Shown here in pieces: positions 1 through 7,710 of a stretch of DNA of 64,000 nucleotides. Origin of the DNA: Phytomonospora sp040655735 (GTDB lineage Bacteria; Actinomycetota; Actinomycetes; Mycobacteriales; Micromonosporaceae); the NCBI RefSeq assembly GCF_040655735.1, contig NZ_JBFAKK010000001.1, forward strand, positions 868,001 to 932,000, in the 5' to 3' direction. The position numbers and the translations under genes were made by a program. The notes below the pieces were generated by a model, which had not been told where the DNA came from, searched no databases, and saw only the letters and a list, made by a program, of their open reading frames with translations. The stretch's first letter is position 1. Every line of letters begins with the position of its first letter.

Positions 1-1
1 C

Positions 2-871
2 ATGGTCCGCGCCTACGCCAACGCCGCGGCCGCGATGAACATGCTCCGCGCGTTCCTCACCGGCGGCATCGCCGACCTGCGCGCGGTCCACGACTGGAAC
101 AAGGACTTCGTCAAGCAGTCCCCGGCCGGCGAGCGCTACGACGCCATCGGCCGTGAGATCGATCGCGCGCTCGCCTTCATGGCCGCCTGCGGCGTCGACG
201 ACGAGGCCCTGCACACGGTGACCGTGTACGCCAGCCACGAGGCCCTCGCGCTCGAGTACGACCGGGCGCTGACCCGCGTGGTCGGCGAGGAGGCCTACGG
301 CCTGTCGGGCCACTTCCTGTGGATCGGGGAGCGCACCCGCCGCCTCGACGGCGCCCACATCGACTTCATCTCCCGCATCGCCAACCCGATCGGCGTGAAG
401 ATCGGCCCGGGCACCAGCCCCGAGTGGGCCGTCGAGGCCTGCGAGAAGCTCAACCCGGACAACGTCCCCGGCCGTCTGACACTGATCAGCCGGATGGGCA
501 ACCAGAAGATCCGCGACGTGCTCCCGGCGATCGTGGAGAAGGTCGACGCCGCCGGGCAGAAGGTCATCTGGCAGTGCGACCCGATGCACGGCAACACCAT
601 CGAGTCGGCGAGCGGGTACAAGACCCGCCAGTTCGACCGGATCGTCGACGAGGTCCTCGGCTTCTTCGAGGTGCACCGCGGCCTGGGCACCCACCCGGGC
701 GGCATCCACATCGAGCTCACCGGCGAGGACGTCACCGAGTGCCTCGGCGGGGCCCAGGCCATCGCCGACGCCGACCTCTCGACTCGTTACGAGACCGCCT
801 GCGACCCGCGACTGAACACGCAGCAGTCGCTGGAGCTGGCCTTCCTCGTCGCCGAGATGCTGCGCCACTGA
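2..871 (+). CDS. aroG: Class II DAHP synthase (3' part)
   Basis: This is the C-terminal 289 residues of a class II 3-deoxy-7-phosphoheptulonate synthase, which condenses phosphoenolpyruvate and erythrose 4-phosphate as the first step of the shikimate pathway. The 5' end lies outside the window, so the first ATG is internal. Visible family motifs are KIGPGTSPEW, WQCDPMHGNT, HIELTGEDVTE and CDPRLNTQQS, which hold the conserved metal-binding His, Glu and Asp. Full-length homologues are about 450-460 residues. Its position near a pknL-type kinase matches the M. tuberculosis aroG (Rv2178c) neighbourhood. Stop is TGA; no frameshift is seen. Confidence 0.93.
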   Translation: MVRAYANAAAAMNMLRAFLTGGIADLRAVHDWNKDFVKQSPAGERYDAIGREIDRALAFMAACGVDDEALHTVTVYASHEALALEYDRALTRVVGEEAYGLSGHFLWIGERTRRLDGAHIDFISRIANPIGVKIGPGTSPEWAVEACEKLNPDNVPGRLTLISRMGNQKIRDVLPAIVEKVDAAGQKVIWQCDPMHGNTIESASGYKTRQFDRIVDEVLGFFEVHRGLGTHPGGIHIELTGEDVTECLGGAQAIADADLSTRYETACDPRLNTQQSLELAFLVAEMLRH

Positions 872-911
872 CGCGCGGACCCACCGATCATCACGGGCAT
901 GCGGCCCTCAC

Positions 912-917
912 TAAGCT
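912..917 (+). promoter_or_regulatory. -10 box of a leaderless transcript (threonine aldolase)
   Basis: The hexamer TAAGCT fits the actinobacterial -10 consensus TANNNT and ends 7 nt before the ATG at 925. Transcription would then begin at or next to the start codon. No Shine-Dalgarno sequence precedes this ATG, which supports a leaderless mRNA. No clear -35 is visible. Confidence 0.45.
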
Positions 918-924
918 GGGCCGC

Positions 925-1959
925 ATGCCCGTTGATCTACGCAGCGACACCGTCACCAGGCCCACTCCCGAGATGCGGGAGGCGATGGCCCGAGCCGAGG
1001 TCGGCGACGACGTGTACGGCGAGGACCCCGCCGTCAACGCCCTGGAGAACGAGGTCGCCGAGCTCTTCGGTCACGAGGCGGCCGTGTTCTGTCCCTCGGG
1101 CAGCATGGCCAACCAGGTCGCCGTGCAGACCCTCGGCGGTCCCGGTGGCGAGCTCCTGTGCGACTCCGACGCGCACGTGGTCACCTTCGAGGGGGGAGCG
1201 GCCGCCGCTTACGGCGGCATCTCCTCGCGCACCTGGCCGACCCGCGGTGGGCACCTCGACGTCGACACCGTGGCCGCGTTCATTCGGCCCGGCGGCGGCT
1301 ACGCCGTGCCCACCGTGGCGATCGCGGTGGAGAACACCCACAATCTGGGCGGCGGGCGTGTCATCCCGATCGCGAAGCTGCGCAGGCTCCGCGAGATCGC
1401 CGACGAGCGCGGGATCGCCCTCCACCTCGACGGCGCCCGCATTTGGAACGCGCACGTCGCCGACGGTGTGCCCCTCCACGAGTACGGGGAACTGTTCGAC
1501 ACCGTCTCGGTGTGCCTCTCGAAGGGACTGGGCGCCCCCGTCGGCTCCCTGATGATCTCGAACCGCGAGCGCGTGGCGGCCGGCCGTGTCGTCCGCAAGC
1601 GTCTGGGCGGCGGGATGCGGCAGGCGGGGATCCTGGCCGAAGCGGGCCGTCACGCGCTGCGGCACCACATCGCACGCCTCGCCGACGACCATGTCCACGC
1701 GCAGCGGCTGGCCGAGGCTCTGGCGCCCTACGGCGTCTGCGAAGCCTCCGACACGCAGACGAACATCGTGGTGCTGACGGTCCCCGATGCGGGGGGTCTG
1801 GCCGCGGCGGCGAGGGAGGAGGGCGTCCTCGTGTCGGCTCTCGGCCCGAACCTGCTGCGGATGGTGACCCACATGGACGTCGACGAGGCCGGTGTCGCGC
1901 ACGCTGTGAAGGTCCTCACATCCCTGCTCAGCAGGGGTGAAAGGGCCGCCGAAAGCTGA
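925..1959 (+). CDS. Low-specificity L-threonine aldolase family protein
   Basis: A 344-residue PLP enzyme of the beta-eliminating lyase/threonine aldolase family, expected to cleave L-threonine or L-allo-threonine to glycine and acetaldehyde. The N-terminus MPVDLRSDTVTRPT is the typical family start, GDDVYGEDP follows, and the Schiff-base lysine is K200 in LSKGLGAPVGS. The frame is open far upstream, but that region overlaps aroG and lacks homology, so the ATG at 925 is the start; it has a TANNNT box rather than a Shine-Dalgarno sequence. The enzyme stands alone, 53 nt after aroG. Specificity (L-threo versus L-allo) cannot be read from sequence. Confidence 0.9.
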   Translation: MPVDLRSDTVTRPTPEMREAMARAEVGDDVYGEDPAVNALENEVAELFGHEAAVFCPSGSMANQVAVQTLGGPGGELLCDSDAHVVTFEGGAAAAYGGISSRTWPTRGGHLDVDTVAAFIRPGGGYAVPTVAIAVENTHNLGGGRVIPIAKLRRLREIADERGIALHLDGARIWNAHVADGVPLHEYGELFDTVSVCLSKGLGAPVGSLMISNRERVAAGRVVRKRLGGGMRQAGILAEAGRHALRHHIARLADDHVHAQRLAEALAPYGVCEASDTQTNIVVLTVPDAGGLAAAAREEGVLVSALGPNLLRMVTHMDVDEAGVAHAVKVLTSLLSRGERAAES

Positions 1960-1993
1960 CAGCACGGACTATGGCGGTCGGACGAACGGTCGG

Positions 1994-2032
1994 TTATGTT
2001 AGGCAAGCCTTCGTTAGGGCAGGCTTTCCTTG
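1994..2032 (+). promoter_or_regulatory. DtxR/IdeR-like iron boxes upstream of bfd
   Basis: Two overlapping 19-bp sites resemble the IdeR consensus TTAGGTTAGGCTAACCTAA. The first, 1994-2012, matches about 14 of 19 positions; the second, 2014-2032, matches a similar number. They end just before the ribosome binding site of bfd, a position suited to iron-dependent repression by a DtxR/IdeR dimer pair. The site assignment is by eye and binding is inferred. Confidence 0.55.
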
Positions 2033-2040
2033 GAGGACCG

Positions 2041-2229
2041 TTGTACGTCTGTATCTGCCACCGTGTGCGCGAGTGCGAGGTTCGCGACTCCATCCGCGCC
2101 GGCGCGCGCACCGAAGAGGCCGTCGGGGACGCATGTGAGGCCGGCACGAGCTGCGGCACGTGCCTCGACCGCATCTGCGAGATGATCGAGTCGGAGTCCC
2201 CGGTCGCGGCCCTCGTCGGCGGCGCCTGA
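2041..2229 (+). CDS. bfd: Bacterioferritin-associated ferredoxin (Bfd-like)
   Basis: A 62-residue [2Fe-2S] protein with the Bfd signature: a CxC pair near the N-terminus (YVCICHRV) and a CxxC pair (SCGTCLDRI) about 35 residues later. In the known family Bfd docks on bacterioferritin and delivers electrons to release stored iron. The TTG at 2041 is chosen because GGAGG sits 6 nt upstream and Bfd proteins begin right before the first cysteine; the frame extends up to 1996 but that would cross the iron boxes. The bacterioferritin gene follows 131 nt downstream, so the two probably work together and share iron control. Confidence 0.85.
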   Translation: MYVCICHRVRECEVRDSIRAGARTEEAVGDACEAGTSCGTCLDRICEMIESESPVAALVGGA

Positions 2230-2280
2230 ACCCCGCATGGGTCCACGCAGCCTTGCCTAAGAGAGCGCAGGCTGACCTTA

Positions 2281-2299
2281 TTTAGGCGTTCCTGACTAA
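2281..2299 (+). promoter_or_regulatory. Candidate iron box upstream of bfr
   Basis: The spacer between bfd and bfr holds a TTAGGC half-site paired with a CTAA half-site at 2281-2299, preceded at about 2261-2279 by another partial match (AGGCTGACCTTA). Mycobacterial bacterioferritin genes have IdeR boxes upstream and are induced by iron. The match here is weaker than the pair upstream of bfd. Confidence 0.35.
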
Positions 2300-2360
2300 G
2301 CGTCCGATTTCTCCCGGTAATACGCTCAGGTGATTACCTTTAAGACCGGGAGGCATGGCT

Positions 2361-2837
2361 ATGCAGGGCGACAAGAAGGTCATCGAGTTCCTCAACGAGC
2401 AGCTCACGGCCGAGCTGACCGCGATCAACCAGTACTTCCTGCACGCGAAGATGCAGGAGAACTGGGGGTACAACAAGCTCGCCGCGCACACCCGCGCGGA
2501 GTCGATGGACGAGATGCGGCATGCCGAGGTCCTCACCGACAGGATCCTCTTCCTCGACGGCATGCCGAACTACCAGCGGCTCTTCCCGCTGCGGATCGGC
2601 GAGAACGTCCCCGAGCAGTTCCGCTGCGACATGAAGATCGAGGCGGAGGCCGTTGACCGCCTTCGACGCGGCGTGGTCCACATGCGCGAGGTCGGCGACA
2701 TCACCTCCGCGAAGATCTTCGAGGCGATCCTCGCCGACGAAGAGGAGCACATCGACTACCTGGAGACTCAGCTCGAACTCATCGAGAAGCTGGGTGAGCA
2801 GCTCTACCTCCAGACCCTCATCGAGCCGCCGAAGTAG
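2361..2837 (+). CDS. bfr: Bacterioferritin
   Basis: A 158-residue bacterioferritin, the 24-mer haem-containing iron store that oxidises Fe(II) at a dinuclear ferroxidase site. E18, the MDEMRHAE segment (haem-ligand Met plus ferroxidase Glu and His) and DEEEHIDYLE near the C-terminus are all present, so the protein should be active. An ATG at 2355 is in frame, but GGGAGG at 2348-2353 is 7 nt from the ATG at 2361, and homologues begin MQGD, so 2361 is preferred. It lies downstream of bfd and ends just before a strong terminator shared with the convergent small gene. Confidence 0.93.
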   Translation: MQGDKKVIEFLNEQLTAELTAINQYFLHAKMQENWGYNKLAAHTRAESMDEMRHAEVLTDRILFLDGMPNYQRLFPLRIGENVPEQFRCDMKIEAEAVDRLRRGVVHMREVGDITSAKIFEAILADEEEHIDYLETQLELIEKLGEQLYLQTLIEPPK

Positions 2838-2850
2838 CGGCGCATGCGAA

Positions 2851-2883
2851 AAAGCCCCCTCGGCCACCGGCCGAGGGGGCTTT
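2851..2883. terminator. Bidirectional intrinsic terminator between bfr and the Cys-rich peptide gene
   Basis: A perfect 15-bp inverted repeat with a 3-nt loop, AAAGCCCCCTCGGCC on the left arm, gives an A tract and a T tract on either side. It lies 14 nt after the bfr stop and 12 nt after the stop of the convergent gene, so it can terminate both. Confidence 0.85.
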
Positions 2884-2894
2884 CGGTCGCTTGC

Positions 2895-3092
2895 TCAGCA
2901 GACGCACTCGCTGTCGTCCTGGCAGCCGACCTGGTTGCCGTTGCAGTCGTAGTAGCAGTACTTCTGGCAGCGTCCGGTCCGCAGGCCGCTGCAAGCGGTC
3001 CAGCGGGGCGTGATCGCGCACGCCGAGGCGTCCTCGGCCGGAACGATGCTGTCGAGCAGACGGTCACTGAGCTTGGCCACCAGTCGGATCAT
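2895..3092 (-). CDS. Small cysteine-rich peptide, function unknown
   Basis: A 65-residue ORF with an amphipathic N-terminal half (MIRLVAKLSDRLLDSIVP) followed by an Ala-rich joint and a C-terminal half with eight cysteines ending ECVC. GAGGGGA lies 6 nt before the ATG and a terminator follows, so it is probably expressed. The leader-plus-Cys-core layout is like actinobacterial precursor peptides of unknown role. I see no modifying enzyme (lanthionine synthase, radical SAM maturase, YcaO) next to it. It could instead be a small metal-binding or disulfide-rich protein. No signal peptide is obvious. Confidence 0.6.
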   Translation of the reverse strand: MIRLVAKLSDRLLDSIVPAEDASACAITPRWTACSGLRTGRCQKYCYYDCNGNQVGCQDDSECVC

Positions 3093-3241
3093 GGCGTTTC
3101 CCCTCTAGAGCGATCGGCGTCGATCGGCTGCTGCGAAATCTCGCATCTGCCCCAGGGGAAGTCAATGAGCCCGGACCCGGTTATGCGCTCGTATATGCGG
3201 ACGCCGTACAGGAGACCGGCATGATCGGGATAGACCGGTGA

Positions 3242-5104
3242 TCAGTACGTGTAAAGGGTGATCTTGCTGCCCTTGGGCTGCGTCGTGCCGCCGTCGGGGC
3301 TCATGTCCCACACCGAGTCGTCCCCCAGCGGCAGATCGAAGCGGTCGACCTCGAAGCCGAGCCGCTGCAGTTCGCTGCGCGCTTCGTCGAAGGACATGCC
3401 CGTCACGTCCGGCAGAGCCACCGGCTCGGGCCCCTTGCTCACGGTGAGAGTGACCGTCGTGCCGGATCCGACACCCGTGTCCGGCGCGGGGTCCTGGGCG
3501 AAGATCTCGCCGGCGTCGACCTGGTCGTGATAAGCCTCGACGACCGAGACCCCGAGGCCCAGCGCCGCCACCTGCGCCCGACCCTCGTCGGCCTTGAGAC
3601 CGACGAGCTTGGGGACCTTCACCGGCGCGGGGCCGAGGCTGACGACCAGCTCGACCGCCGAGTCGCGGCGGACCTCGGTGCCCGGTGGCGGCGAGACCGC
3701 GACGACCTGGTCGGCGGGCACGGTGTCGTCGTAGCGCTCGACCACGCCGACCCGCAGGTGCATCGACTCGAGCTGGTCGACCGCGGTGACGCCGTCGGTG
3801 CCGCTCAGGGCCGGGATGATGTAGCGCTCCGGTCCCAGTGACAGGGTCAGGGTGATCGGCTCGCCGTCGAGGATCTTCTCGCCCGGCTGCGGGTTCTGGC
3901 CGAGCACGGTGTCCTTGGGGACGTTCTCGGAGAAGCCGCCACCGTCGAAGCGGACCGTGAAGCCCTCACCGGCGGCGAAGTCCTCCGCCTCGTCGGCGGT
4001 CATGGTCAGCAGGGACGGCGTCTGCTCGTAGCGGCCGACGGAGAACCACCAGCCGGTGGCGCCGACGAGCAGCATCGCCACCGCGACCGCCCCGAGCGCC
4101 AGCGCCGTCCGGTGCGGGATGTTGCGCAAGCGGAGCAGCGTCTTCGGCGGGGTTCGCGGTGGCGGGGGAGTGGGAGTCGCGCTGCGCCCTTGGTAGACCG
4201 GCTCGGTGGGCAGGGCGGTCGTGGCCCGGTCGGGCCTGCGCGCGATCGGTGTCGGCGCCTGTTCGGGTAGCTCGGCGAGGCGCGCGGCGAACTCGGTGGC
4301 GTCGGCGGGGCGCGCCGCGCGGTCGCGGCGGGTCGCCGAGACCACGAGCGCGTCGAGGCCGGGCGGGATCCCGGTGGTCAGCGCCGACGGCGGCGGGATG
4401 TCCTCGTGGAGGTGGCGACCGGCGACCTCGGCGGCGTCCGGGCCGTCGTAGGGCACGGTCCCGGTGAGCAGTTCGAACAGCACGATCCCGGCGGAGTACA
4501 CGTCGGAGCGGGCGTCGGCCACACCATCGGCGACCAGCTCGGGCGGCACGTAGGCGACCGTCGCCAGCAGCTGACCGCCGTCCTCGTCGGACTCGGCCTC
4601 GCCCTCGACGATGCGCGCCAGGCCGAAGTCGGCGACCTTCACCGCGCCCGACTCGGCGATCAGCACGTTCTCGGGTTTGACGTCGCGGTGGACGAGCCCG
4701 ATCCGGTGCGCCGCCGAGAGCGCATCCAGCAGCTTCCCGGCGATGCGCATCGAGTGCCGCACGGGGAGCCGTTCGTGCTCGTTGAGGACGTCGCGCAGGG
4801 TGCGTCCGGGCACGAACTCCATCACCAGGTACGGCAGCCCGTCGTGACTTCCGGTGTCGTATACGCCGACGACGTTGGGGTGGGACAGGCGCGCGATGAT
4901 CTTCGCCTCGCGCTCGAAGCGGGTCAGGAAGGCGGCGTCGTCGGCCTGGGAGCGCTGGATCATCTTCACGGCGACCACGCGGTCGAGGCGCTCGTCGACG
5001 GCCCGGTAGACCGTGGCCATGCCCCCGGTGGCGACATGCTCGGTCACTCGGTAGCGCCCTTCGAGGGTCGCTCCGATCAGCGGGTCGGTGACGGTGGTGT
5101 CCAT
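3242..5104 (-). CDS. pknL: Membrane Ser/Thr protein kinase with PASTA repeats (PknL-like)
   Basis: A 620-residue Hanks-type kinase. The N-terminal kinase domain has the glycine loop (ATGGMATV), ATP-binding K47, HRDVKPEN with catalytic D141, DFG and a PPEL activation-segment end. A Pro-rich juxtamembrane linker leads to one transmembrane helix (ALGAVAVAMLLVGATGWW) and four extracellular PASTA repeats. PASTA domains of this family sense muropeptides or lipid II and couple them to growth control. The frame is open to 5578, but similarity begins at MDTTVTDPLIG and the CAT at 5102-5104 is the sensible start. Proximity to aroG, a polyprenyl synthase and metF points to PknL rather than PknB. Confidence 0.9.
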   Translation of the reverse strand: MDTTVTDPLIGATLEGRYRVTEHVATGGMATVYRAVDERLDRVVAVKMIQRSQADDAAFLTRFEREAKIIARLSHPNVVGVYDTGSHDGLPYLVMEFVPGRTLRDVLNEHERLPVRHSMRIAGKLLDALSAAHRIGLVHRDVKPENVLIAESGAVKVADFGLARIVEGEAESDEDGGQLLATVAYVPPELVADGVADARSDVYSAGIVLFELLTGTVPYDGPDAAEVAGRHLHEDIPPPSALTTGIPPGLDALVVSATRRDRAARPADATEFAARLAELPEQAPTPIARRPDRATTALPTEPVYQGRSATPTPPPPRTPPKTLLRLRNIPHRTALALGAVAVAMLLVGATGWWFSVGRYEQTPSLLTMTADEAEDFAAGEGFTVRFDGGGFSENVPKDTVLGQNPQPGEKILDGEPITLTLSLGPERYIIPALSGTDGVTAVDQLESMHLRVGVVERYDDTVPADQVVAVSPPPGTEVRRDSAVELVVSLGPAPVKVPKLVGLKADEGRAQVAALGLGVSVVEAYHDQVDAGEIFAQDPAPDTGVGSGTTVTLTVSKGPEPVALPDVTGMSFDEARSELQRLGFEVDRFDLPLGDDSVWDMSPDGGTTQPKGSKITLYTY

Positions 5105-5235
5105 TGCACCCGAGTGTACGAGTGGCATGCGAGGGTTGCGGGCCGCCGCGCGGGACCGCGACACGCCGCGTGACGTGGGACACCATGACACGCGGCGGCC
5201 GGCGCGGGTTTCGGCCGCCCGCCTCTCGCGCAGAA

Positions 5236-6015
5236 CTACGTGGAGCTCCCCTTCGGCTCTCGGACCCGTGCGGTGAGCCAGCGCGCGATCCGGTGCACGA
5301 CCGGTGGCGTCATGCCCGCCTCGGCGTGCCCGACGCCCTTCTCGATCCACAGCTCCTTCGGCTCGGCGGCCGCGTCGTAGAGCTCGTGGGCGTGGCGGAC
5401 CGGGAAGTACTTGTCGGCGTCGCCGTGCACCACGAGGAACGGGATCGGCGAGATCCGCGCGGCGGCCTGCCACGGAGGCAGCGGTTCCTCGGCCCAGCCG
5501 CCGTCGGCGATCCGGGTCCGCAGCACCGTCCGGCTCACCAGCCGGCCGAGCCGCAGTTCCACCGCGCGGTGCAGCCACCGCATGGGCGGGGTCCCCTTGT
5601 AGTACCAGCGGCTGGGCCCGCTGACGGCCGCTACGGCGTCCACGTCGCCGTAGAGACCGGCGTAGCGAACGACCACCGCCGAGCCCATGGAGAACCCGAG
5701 GAGCGCGACCTTGGTGTAGCCCAGCCCGCGCGCGTGGACGACGGCGGCGTCGAGGTCGAGGACCTCCCGGTCGCCGAGCGTCGAGAGGCCCGTCGAGCGG
5801 CCGTGCCCGCGGAACTGGAAGCTCATCACGCCGCCGTAGCCGCGCAGGACCTCCATGATGTTGCGGAAGCGCGGGCTGCGCCAGGTCCCGGTGAACCCGT
5901 GCGCGGCCACGATGACCAGGTCGGAGTCCTGGCGGGGCGGAAGGTGCACCGCGTCCAGGCGGACCCCGTCGTCGGTGTGGAGGGTCAGCGCCCCCTCGTC
6001 AGGCCGCCTCAACAC
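5236..6015 (-). CDS. Alpha/beta hydrolase
   Basis: A 259-residue alpha/beta-hydrolase fold protein. The nucleophile elbow is GFSMGS, the acid is probably in HGDADKYFP and the catalytic His in VGHAEAG; an oxyanion HGFTG follows strand 3. It resembles the cytosolic lysophospholipase-like or BAAT-like esterases; the substrate is unknown. The GTG start at 6015 overlaps the stop of the upstream methyltransferase gene in GTGTTGA, so the two are translationally coupled. Confidence 0.8.
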   Translation of the reverse strand: MLRRPDEGALTLHTDDGVRLDAVHLPPRQDSDLVIVAAHGFTGTWRSPRFRNIMEVLRGYGGVMSFQFRGHGRSTGLSTLGDREVLDLDAAVVHARGLGYTKVALLGFSMGSAVVVRYAGLYGDVDAVAAVSGPSRWYYKGTPPMRWLHRAVELRLGRLVSRTVLRTRIADGGWAEEPLPPWQAAARISPIPFLVVHGDADKYFPVRHAHELYDAAAEPKELWIEKGVGHAEAGMTPPVVHRIARWLTARVREPKGSST

Positions 6016-6800
6016 GGCATCGCCCGGATCATGCCGAGGTGGTTGCTGAAGGTGAACGCCCCCTCGCGCGCCACGATGTCGGTGACGATCTCGGCCGCGC
6101 GGTCGCGGACGGCGTCGAAGGCCGGGGCGCTGTTCAGGTGACGGGTCGAGTCGATGAAGGCGATGACCGGGCCGGGATCGGGCACGACCGTACGGCCGAA
6201 GTACTCGATGCGCTCGACCGTGGGGAAGACCTCGCCGGCCAGCTTCTCCATGCCGCCGAAGTGCAGGATGTGCGGTCCGAAGATGCCGACCTCGTCGCGG
6301 CCGGTGACCTCGCGGGTGGCGCGGCTCCAGACCTCGTTGAACTCGACCTTGTCACCGGGACCGTTGCCGATGATCAGGCAGCTGCCGTCGGCGCGCAGGA
6401 CTCGCCCGTACTCGGCGACGGCGGCAGCCGGGTCCGGCACGTGGTAGAGCATGTGCAGTGCGAGGACGGCCGAGCAGGAGTCGTCGGCGAGCGGAAGCGT
6501 CATGGCGTCGGCGACGAACCCGGGCTGACCGGCGACGCCGACCATGCCGGAGGACAGGTCGACGGCGAGCACGTCGAGGTCGGCCCGCGCGGCGCGCAGC
6601 GCCTTCGTGTAGGCGCCGGAGCCGCAGCCGACATCGGCCACGACCCCGGCTGGGATATCGCGCAGACGGTGGACGACCTCACCGACCAGGTCGAGGCGAG
6701 GGCGGCGGTAGTCGTAGATCGCCCGGCGCGTCTCCAGTGGACGCTCGTCGACGTATGCGGCGGTGCTCAGTGCGGTCCGGTCGGTGAAGGCGGTCGTCAT
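6009..6800 (-). CDS. Class I SAM-dependent methyltransferase
   Basis: A 263-residue methyltransferase with SAM-binding motif I VADVGCGSGAYT, acidic motif DVLAVDLS and the LHMLYHVPDP segment common in UbiE/Methyltransf_11 proteins. The start is set at the ATG at 6800 (MTTAFTDRTAL); a TTG three codons upstream is possible. The substrate is unknown. It overlaps the downstream hydrolase by 7 nt, suggesting a two-gene unit. Confidence 0.8.
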   Translation of the reverse strand: MTTAFTDRTALSTAAYVDERPLETRRAIYDYRRPRLDLVGEVVHRLRDIPAGVVADVGCGSGAYTKALRAARADLDVLAVDLSSGMVGVAGQPGFVADAMTLPLADDSCSAVLALHMLYHVPDPAAAVAEYGRVLRADGSCLIIGNGPGDKVEFNEVWSRATREVTGRDEVGIFGPHILHFGGMEKLAGEVFPTVERIEYFGRTVVPDPGPVIAFIDSTRHLNSAPAFDAVRDRAAEIVTDIVAREGAFTFSNHLGMIRAMPC

Positions 6801-6824
6801 GGTCCACAACCTACCGGGCGGAGC

Positions 6825-7304
6825 TCAGTTCCCGGGGGCGCTCGGTGCCGGATCTGACGGTGACGGCGACTCCGTGGGGGAGGCCGAGTCGGTCGGTGTC
6901 GGGCTCGGCGAGGACGTCGGTGTCTTCGACGTCTCGGTCGGGCGCGGGCCGGGGCTCGGCCTGTGATCCGAGGGCAAGGCCGAAGGCCGCGACGACGAGC
7001 GCGAGGGGGAGGAGGCGGGGGAGCCCAGGTAGGGGAACCCCGCGCTGGCCTGCGGGTTGAGGTACTGCTCGGCCATGCCCGCGGGTTGCCCGCTGTGGCC
7101 GTTGCCGTCCTCGGCCGCCTCGTTCGTGGCTCCACCACCGCTGAGCCTGCCGAGCAGTCCGGTGGCGATGACGAGCGCGGTCGCGGCCACCAGCACCACG
7201 ACGGCGCCGAGCAGGCGGATCGAGCCGCGGCGGTTGCGCAGGTCGTAGCGCAGCGATCTGCCCGCGACGCGGAACTCCCTGGTCAAAGTGCGCAAAGGTC
7301 TCAC
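6825..7304 (-). CDS. Membrane protein with Pro/Ser/Thr-rich tail, unknown
   Basis: A 159-residue protein with a basic N-terminus (VRPLRTLTREFRVAGRSL), one transmembrane helix (LLGAVVVLVAATALVIATGL) and a low-complexity tail rich in Ser, Pro and Thr that should lie outside the membrane. The frame opens at 7613, but GGAAGG lies 6 nt upstream of a GTG at 7304 and the upstream part is the antisense of a large hairpin, so 7304 is chosen. No family is recognised. It ends 24 nt before the methyltransferase start on the same strand. Confidence 0.6.
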   Translation of the reverse strand: MRPLRTLTREFRVAGRSLRYDLRNRRGSIRLLGAVVVLVAATALVIATGLLGRLSGGGATNEAAEDGNGHSGQPAGMAEQYLNPQASAGFPYLGSPASSPSRSSSRPSALPSDHRPSPGPRPTETSKTPTSSPSPTPTDSASPTESPSPSDPAPSAPGN

Positions 7305-7400
7305 GAGTGTCCTTCCAGCATGGATCGTCCGGAGTCCACGGGCCGGGAGGAGTGCCGCCGAGTTCTGCGAAGGATGGTGACGGCCGACCGTGATATACGA

Positions 7401-7431
7401 CGGTCCACTCGCGACGAGCGCGAGTGGACCG
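7401..7431. repeat. Perfect 13-bp inverted repeat
   Basis: CGGTCCACTCGCG and its exact reverse complement are separated by 5 nt (ACGAG). It has no T tract, so it reads more as an operator or RNA stem than a terminator. An AGGAGG followed by ATG-TAA (7435-7446) comes right after it. It lies in the 406-nt gene-free stretch 7305-7710. Confidence 0.6.
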
Positions 7432-7455
7432 ACAGGAGGTATGTAACTGACGTCG

Positions 7456-7600
7456 CCGCGCGAACGTGATCGCCCGGAGAGGGGGTTCGTGGTGGGCACC
7501 TGCGTCGCCTCGACCGGTGCAATCCCCTCAGATGCACAGGTCCGGCGCCGCGCGGGTGCCCACCGTCCCCCGCCTCTCCGCGCAATCACGTTCTTGCGCG
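7456..7600. repeat. Long imperfect inverted repeat (about 145-nt hairpin)
   Basis: Arms of about 45-50 nt (7456-7504 and 7549-7600) pair with few mismatches: AACGTGATCGCCCGGAGAGG on the left matches AACGTGATTGCGCGGAGAGG on the right read in reverse complement, and GGTGGGCACC recurs in both. The 44-nt centre contains its own stem (GACC-G-GTGCA with TGCAC-A-GGTC). Either strand would fold into one long nested hairpin. It may be a structured RNA, a cis-regulatory element or a MITE-like palindrome. No family is recognised and no second copy was seen in the window. Confidence 0.6.
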
Positions 7601-7710
7601 ACACTGAGTTCAACGAGCCGCGGCGGGATAGGTCGCTGGTGTGAGGGCAAAAGAACGGGAATCAACGTGATGGATGAGGCTGCATCGTCTGAACGGGCGA
7701 GGGAGTAGTC

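Noticed and set aside
7456..7600. Cyclic-di-AMP or cobalamin riboswitch
   Set aside because: The long symmetrical pairing and the lack of the conserved internal-loop sequences do not match what I know of those families.
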